From positions 1 to 40,919 of the forward strand of contig CAJOQK010000095.1 in NCBI GenBank assembly GCA_905236885.1: a stretch of DNA of 40,919 nucleotides, given 5' to 3'. The notes below the pieces were generated by a model that did no database searches, was not told the origin of the DNA, and saw nothing but the letters and a program-made list of their open reading frames with translations. Within the stretch, counting starts at the first letter, position 1; each line of letters begins with the position of its first letter. This document shows positions 39,189 to 40,919 of this stretch, piece after piece. Origin of the DNA: an uncultured Bacteroidales bacterium. GTDB taxonomy: Bacteria > Bacteroidota > Bacteroidia > Bacteroidales > WCHB1-69. The position numbers were made by a program, and so were the translations under genes.

Positions 39189-40136
39189 ATGAAAAAGATA
39201 TTGATTGTTGGAGCCGGCGGACAGATCGGTTCCGAACTGACCAGAACCCTGCGTGACATTTATGGCGACAGCAATGTCGTCTGCTCCGACCTCCGTCCCC
39301 TGAAGGGTGAAATTTATGAAAGGGGTCCGATTGAGCGCATCGATTCCACGCAAATCATGCAGATTGCGACAGCGGTCAAGAACTATAACATCGACACCAT
39401 CTATAACCTGGCCGCCATACTTTCTGCCACGGCGGAACTCAACCCCATGTTGGGTTGGAATGTGGGTATCGGAAGTCTGGTGAACTGCCTGGAGGTGGCC
39501 CGCCTGTTTAACTGCGCGGTCTTCACTCCGAGTTCCATCGGTGCATTCGGGCCGAGCACGCCGCATGACGAAACTCCGCAGGACACCATCCAGAGGCCCA
39601 ACACCATCTACGGTGTGACCAAGGTGACTGGCGAGCTGTTGAGCGACTATTATTTCACCCGTTTCGGTGTGGACACCCGTTCCGTCCGTTTCCCGGGACT
39701 GATTTCCCACCTCACGCTGCCTGGTGGCGGCACCACTGACTATGCGGTGGAAATCTACTATGCGGCAGTGAAAGGGGAGAAGTTTGTCTGCCCGTTGAAG
39801 AAAGGTACCTTCATGGACATGATGTACATGCCGGACGCACAAAAGGCGATGGTGGACATCATGGAGGCCGATCCGACCAAATTGGTGCATCGTAACAGTT
39901 TCAACGTGACGGCTATGAGCTTCGATCCCGAAATCATCTACAACGCTATCAAAAAGCATTATCCCCAGTTCGAAATGGTGTACGAACCGGAGCCTATCAA
40001 GCAGTCCATTGCCGACAGCTGGCCCAATCACATGGATGACAGCTGCGCCCGCAACGAATGGGGCTGGAACCCGCAGTACGACCTGGAGCGCATGACCGAG
40101 GATATGATTCTGAATTTGAAGAAGAAACTTTTGTAA
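39189..40136 (+). CDS. L-threonine 3-dehydrogenase, SDR type
   Basis: 315 aa from ATG 39189, preferred over 39171 because KKILIVGAGGQIGSELTRTL is the conserved NAD-binding start. Catalytic features: YNLAAILSATAELNP, STPSSIGAFGP-like segment (FTPSSIGAFGPS) and YGVTKVTGELLSDYY (YxxxK). RFPGLIS and YAVEIYYAAVKG are shared with the short-chain threonine dehydrogenases of trypanosomes and Bacteroidota. Oxidises threonine to 2-amino-3-ketobutyrate, which Kbl then cleaves. Followed by a good terminator. Confidence 0.93.
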   Translation: MKKILIVGAGGQIGSELTRTLRDIYGDSNVVCSDLRPLKGEIYERGPIERIDSTQIMQIATAVKNYNIDTIYNLAAILSATAELNPMLGWNVGIGSLVNCLEVARLFNCAVFTPSSIGAFGPSTPHDETPQDTIQRPNTIYGVTKVTGELLSDYYFTRFGVDTRSVRFPGLISHLTLPGGGTTDYAVEIYYAAVKGEKFVCPLKKGTFMDMMYMPDAQKAMVDIMEADPTKLVHRNSFNVTAMSFDPEIIYNAIKKHYPQFEMVYEPEPIKQSIADSWPNHMDDSCARNEWGWNPQYDLERMTEDMILNLKKKLL

Positions 40137-40170
40137 AATGTGTTTTTTATAGTTAAAAATTTATTTTTGG

Positions 40171-40196
40171 GGCCGGCAATTTTGCCGGCCTTTTTT
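40171..40196 (+). terminator. Intrinsic terminator after the threonine dehydrogenase gene
   Basis: GGCCGGCAA (40171-40179) pairs with TTGCCGGCC (40182-40190), loop TT, followed by TTTTTT. Textbook GC-rich stem and T-tract. Confidence 0.9.
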
Positions 40197-40204
40197 GATC
40201 TATG

Positions 40205-40278
40205 CCCATTCCACAAAAAGAAAAAATCTTTCTGAAATAAACTCAAAATTGTTCGCAAAGTAATTTTTAGAAGTCCCC
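40205..40278. repeat. Composite repeat B+A, right copy
   Basis: B (40205-40242) matches 337-373; A (40234-40278) matches the reverse complement of 250-294. They share GAAATAAAC. Ends in TTTTTAGAAGTCCCC. The 396-base gene-free gap 40137-40532 consists of the terminator, these repeats and an AT-rich promoter region. Confidence 0.75.
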
Positions 40279-40314
40279 TTAAAATTGTTCGCAAAATATT
40301 TTTTGGAACTCCCC
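40275..40314. repeat. Repeat A, second and diverged right-hand copy
   Basis: AAAATTGTTCGCAAAATATT, then TTTTGGAACTCCCC, is the same layout as A with changes; it starts from the CCCC that ends the previous copy, giving a head-to-tail pair. Confidence 0.65.
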
Positions 40315-40497
40315 ATTTGCTATTTCATATTAAAGTCATCTGCCATTCGTTTTTGCATGATATGTTTGAAAAATATGCCAACTATTTCCAAAAAAAACTA
40401 AAAAAACTAAATAATTTTTATATAAATATAGGCAAGAAAAAGATTATCAATTAAATAAAATTATGAAAATAATTCATTGAGCAATTGCATTTATGCA

Positions 40498-40505
40498 TAT
40501 ATTTG
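40498..40505 (+). promoter_or_regulatory. Promoter -7 element (TATATTTG)
   Basis: TATATTTG followed by CAAATTG, 27 bases before the ATG at 40533. An ATTGA that could serve as -33 lies at 40476-40480. Fits the Bacteroidota pattern. Confidence 0.5.
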
Positions 40506-40532
40506 CAAATTGAATTTTTAAAATTTATTTAT

Positions 40533-40919
40533 ATGAGGTATTTTAAAAACTTTTTCAAAGTACAGCTGTTTGCGCTGATGATGATTGCCGCCATAGGCGG
40601 AGTCTTTGCGCAGGCGACCTACCTTGCAAATGAGCAGTTTTCCGCTGTTCTGCCGCAGGGCTGGTCCGTACAGCCCGCTTCCACCAGCACGGCGCCCACT
40701 TGGGCGAGCAATACGTCGCTGGCCACAAGCGGCAGTTATTCCATGCATGGTTATGTGCCCTACAGCACGGGCGATACCATCGAGTTGATAACCCCTTATT
40801 ACGACTGTTCCAACTACAGGTATGTGATGCTGAAGTTCAGCCATATCTGTAAGGTCTTGCAGAGCGACCTCTGCCAGGTGATGTATCAGGAACAGGGAAT
40901 CGGCCAGTACTACAAATGG
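40533..40919 (+). CDS. Secreted protein, N-terminal part, cut by the window edge
   Basis: 129 codons are visible and the frame is open at the edge. The start MRYFKNFFKVQLFALMMIAA continues to a signal-peptide cleavage site near VFAQ-ATY (about residue 26). The mature part begins with EQFSAVLPQGWSVQPAS, then a Ser/Thr-rich stretch and strands with CSNYRYVMLKFSHIC. This resembles the beta-sandwich (jellyroll or lamin-G/MAM-like) domain that opens many T9SS-exported adhesins and proteases in Bacteroidales. Its C-terminal sorting domain, if any, is outside the window. Function unknown. Confidence 0.8.
   Translation, partial: MRYFKNFFKVQLFALMMIAAIGGVFAQATYLANEQFSAVLPQGWSVQPASTSTAPTWASNTSLATSGSYSMHGYVPYSTGDTIELITPYYDCSNYRYVMLKFSHICKVLQSDLCQVMYQEQGIGQYYKW

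Noticed and set aside
39189-40136. UDP-glucose 4-epimerase or another sugar epimerase
   Set aside because: The SDR sequence fits the short-chain threonine dehydrogenases, and kbl is directly upstream.

Overview
The window is a stretch of chromosome from a member of the Bacteroidota, most likely order Bacteroidales. Five observations support this. (1) Several genes are preceded by TAnnTTTG-type promoter elements. (2) There are type IX secretion (T9SS) sorting domains of both type A (32021-33598) and type B (18707-19564). (3) An UpxY-type NusG paralogue is present. (4) Bacteroidota-restricted families occur (DUF5606, OstA-like, HU-CCDC81/SPOR, MC/DUF2326 conflict genes). (5) Ribosome binding sites are weak. 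No rRNA, tRNA, CRISPR array, integrase or intact transposase was seen. Species cannot be named from this sequence.

Layout. 1-261: 3' end of an AT-rich unknown gene, whose stop codon lies inside a repeat. 517-4121: UDP-L-FucNAc precursor operon (capE-, capG- and capF-like). 4266-10955: AT-rich accessory block made of two modules bounded by ACTATGC/GCATAGT hairpins. Module 1 holds a toxin-antitoxin-like pair, a 497-aa duplicated helical protein and an ABC three-component (ABC-3C) conflict system. Module 2 holds an overlapping 84-aa/210-aa pair whose second protein has a C-terminal membrane anchor. 11044-18611: a second nucleotide-sugar region with a WbpE/PorR-like aminotransferase, a divergent wbuC cupin, wbpB, wbpD, rfbA, rfbB, a UDP-HexNAc 6-dehydrogenase and an UpxY-like antiterminator. 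18707-30839: minus-strand housekeeping and envelope genes (ECF sigma factor with a membrane partner, two metallo-beta-lactamase-fold proteins, fused peptide-type ABC ATPase, OstA-like protein, small lipoprotein, beta-rich exported protein, SPOR protein, kdsB, deoxynucleoside kinase, DUF5606, pcm). 31019-40136: MocA-type oxidoreductase, T9SS cargo, tsaE, DksA-like protein, lspA, HU, a 29-aa basic protein, RNase E/G, and the kbl/tdh threonine-degradation pair. 40533-end: start of a secreted protein.

How it works together. The sugar genes supply activated precursors (UDP-L-FucNAc, UDP-GlcNAc(3NAc)A-type sugar, dTDP-4-keto-6-deoxyglucose) for a surface glycan. No glycosyltransferase, flippase or polymerase is in view, so assembly genes lie elsewhere. 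In Porphyromonas gingivalis a Wbp-type pathway makes the sugar to which T9SS cargo is attached, and the T9SS cargo here makes the same link plausible. The accessory block interrupts the sugar region and looks like defence cargo. It is the best candidate for an undescribed system, because the 497-aa protein and the 84/210-aa pair match nothing I recognise and the modules share boundary hairpins.

Palindromic repeats have also inserted throughout. Two are translated in frame inside enzyme genes (capF-like and the aminotransferase), and a third supplies the stop codon of the aminotransferase. All calls rest on reading the sequence and on memory of protein families; no database search was run.
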